Part shown: positions 14,346 to 15,305 of the stretch, piece after piece
Position numbering within the stretch: position 1 is the first letter of the stretch
How the letters are laid out: each line of letters opens with the position of its first letter
Assembly: GCA_030621255.1 (NCBI GenBank)
Contig: JAUXHZ010000005.1
Location: 1-15,305 of the forward strand
Direction: 5' to 3'
Length of the DNA: 15,305 nucleotides
From: Candidatus Latescibacterota bacterium
GTDB lineage: Bacteria; Krumholzibacteriota; Krumholzibacteriia; Krumholzibacteriales; WJIX01
Notes under the pieces: generated by a model
Database searches by the model: none
What the model was told of the DNA's origin: nothing
What the model saw: the letters and a program-made list of their open reading frames with translations, nothing else
Position numbers and translations under genes: made by a program

Positions 14346-15305
14346 CTACCAGAAATTTACGCTTATATCGGAAGAAGGATCAAGCTCCATCCAGGACACC
14401 TTTTCAACCCGCCCTGTTGTGGGAAACGCCGGGGGAGGATTATCCATAAGCCGTTCATCATAAGTATAATCCTTTTTGTACCCGGTACTTATACCATATG
14501 AATTGAATGTCCCAACCGCCCCTCTCTTATTCTGAATTATCCCGCCATAGACAATAAGCTTTCCGCGCGGACTTCCGGAATTATAGTTCTGAACTGTCCA
14601 GGAAGTATTAAGAGCCATTATAGCGGCCATAATTGTCTCATCGGCCGAGTCGCGATTCGCGGCATTATCAGCCACAATAACATTTTGCTCAGCGACTATC
14701 CCAAAATAATCGGTGGAGGCAGGATCAGTTCTAGGGTCCGCATAATATAATATATTGTCAACAATACGAATATCCCCGTTGCAGCCAACCGTTAATTGTC
14801 CCCTGATCGTACCCTCAATCTCGGCATTACCGTTAACATATATTACTCCATTACACGGATAGCTCATCGTTGAAATTGTTCCTCCGATTGTTACTTGAAG
14901 AAAGGGATTTCCCGAGCCGTCAACCACAAAAACTATCTCTACCGGATTTCCCGACAGGTTCAGGCCGCCGGATTCATTGGCCGCGTTTAACAACATATCG
15001 GTATTTACTGGAAGAAGAATAGGTGAAACATCCAGTGTAATCCCTCCCCTGAAATCAGGATTATTCTGCGGAGAGCCCCCGTGAAAATAATCTACACCGG
15101 GCGCGGAACTCGATACTTCATTATAAAATACCGGCGAGCCGTAGATATGGAACTGATCATTCGTATGAACAGGCCCATGTAAATTATCTCCGGTAGTAAA
15201 CCAAATTGTGCTGTCTCCCGGAGTATTTTCCATCTCGGAAAAGTACGAATACCTGGAAAAATTCTGCTGCCCAACCTTTACCTGCAGCACCTTGGAAATA
15301 CCGCT
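14346..15305 (-). CDS. DUF4900-like surface or pilus-associated protein, C-terminal part (5' end outside the window)
   Basis: At least 319 residues; the frame is open through the window edge (S-G-I-S-K, then VLQVKVGQQNFSRYSYFSE), so the GTG at 15290 is not taken as the real start. The segment QNFSRYSYFSE, then FTTGDNLHGPVHTNDQFHIYG and PVFYNEV, resembles DUF4900-type proteins, which often begin with a type IV pilin-like or PilX-like N-terminus; that part is not in the window. Later come FVVDGSGNPFLQVTIGG, GVIYVNGNAEIEGTIRGQLTVGCNGDI and KLIVYGGIIQNKRGAVGTF, repeated beta strands typical of an extracellular beta-helix or sandwich. There is no membrane helix in the visible part. The stop is 106 nt before the lipoprotein start. 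The product is probably secreted or cell-surface; the exact role is unknown. Confidence 0.7.
   Translation of the reverse strand, partial: SGISKVLQVKVGQQNFSRYSYFSEMENTPGDSTIWFTTGDNLHGPVHTNDQFHIYGSPVFYNEVSSSAPGVDYFHGGSPQNNPDFRGGITLDVSPILLPVNTDMLLNAANESGGLNLSGNPVEIVFVVDGSGNPFLQVTIGGTISTMSYPCNGVIYVNGNAEIEGTIRGQLTVGCNGDIRIVDNILYYADPRTDPASTDYFGIVAEQNVIVADNAANRDSADETIMAAIMALNTSWTVQNYNSGSPRGKLIVYGGIIQNKRGAVGTFNSYGISTGYKKDYTYDERLMDNPPPAFPTTGRVEKVSWMELDPSSDISVNFW

Noticed and set aside
1..15305. CRISPR arrays, insertion sequences, prophage genes or inverted-repeat element ends
   Set aside because: No repeated spacer-like units, transposase or integrase frames or terminal repeats were seen; the gene order is compact and housekeeping.

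Overview
All recognisable genes in this window lie on the minus strand, so transcription runs from high to low coordinates. The content is a housekeeping block of a diderm (Gram-negative-type) bacterium. It carries a lipoprotein with a lipobox, an SLBB outer-membrane polysaccharide export protein, a sedoheptulose-7-phosphate isomerase, an MglA/MglB polarity GTPase pair and a DUF4900-like surface or pilus protein, together with a long Alu-type SRP RNA. Base composition is moderate in GC. This mix would fit an uncultured FCB-group-like or deltaproteobacterium-like lineage. That is an inference; no marker here fixes the phylum.

Right part (about 15305 to 12450): the 3' end of a DUF4900-like gene, a CsgG/GNA1162-like lipoprotein, and tadA. 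These are followed by an RNA cluster of tRNA-Ser(GGA), tRNA-Ser(CGA), tRNA-Ala(CGC) and a 271-nt SRP RNA. The tadA reading frame ends inside the first tRNA-Ser, and the SRP RNA begins 9 nt after the tRNA-Ala CCA, so the cluster looks co-transcribed and cut apart by tRNA processing. The order tadA - SRP RNA - dnaX - ybaB - recR is the one known from Bacillus.

Middle part (about 12450 to 6640): dnaX, ybaB/ebfC and recR (clamp loading and recombinational repair) are followed by mglB and mglA, a Roadblock regulator and its Ras-like GTPase. A candidate sigma70-type promoter then precedes pgpA, an N-terminally shortened cinA/pncC, and thpR.

Left part (about 6640 to 1): a second candidate promoter precedes a tight run of recA, recX, alaS, an SLBB export gene, gmhA and the first codons of another gene. 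Overlaps or very short gaps join all of these, so recombination, alanyl-tRNA synthesis and cell-surface polysaccharide genes appear to share transcripts.

I see no mobile element, CRISPR array or phage gene, and no clearly new multi-gene system. The points most worth a second look are the tadA/tRNA-Ser overlap, the tRNA-linked Alu-type SRP RNA, the CinA lacking its N-terminal domain, the late A-AAA-AAG heptamer in dnaX, and the mglBA pair attached to recR.
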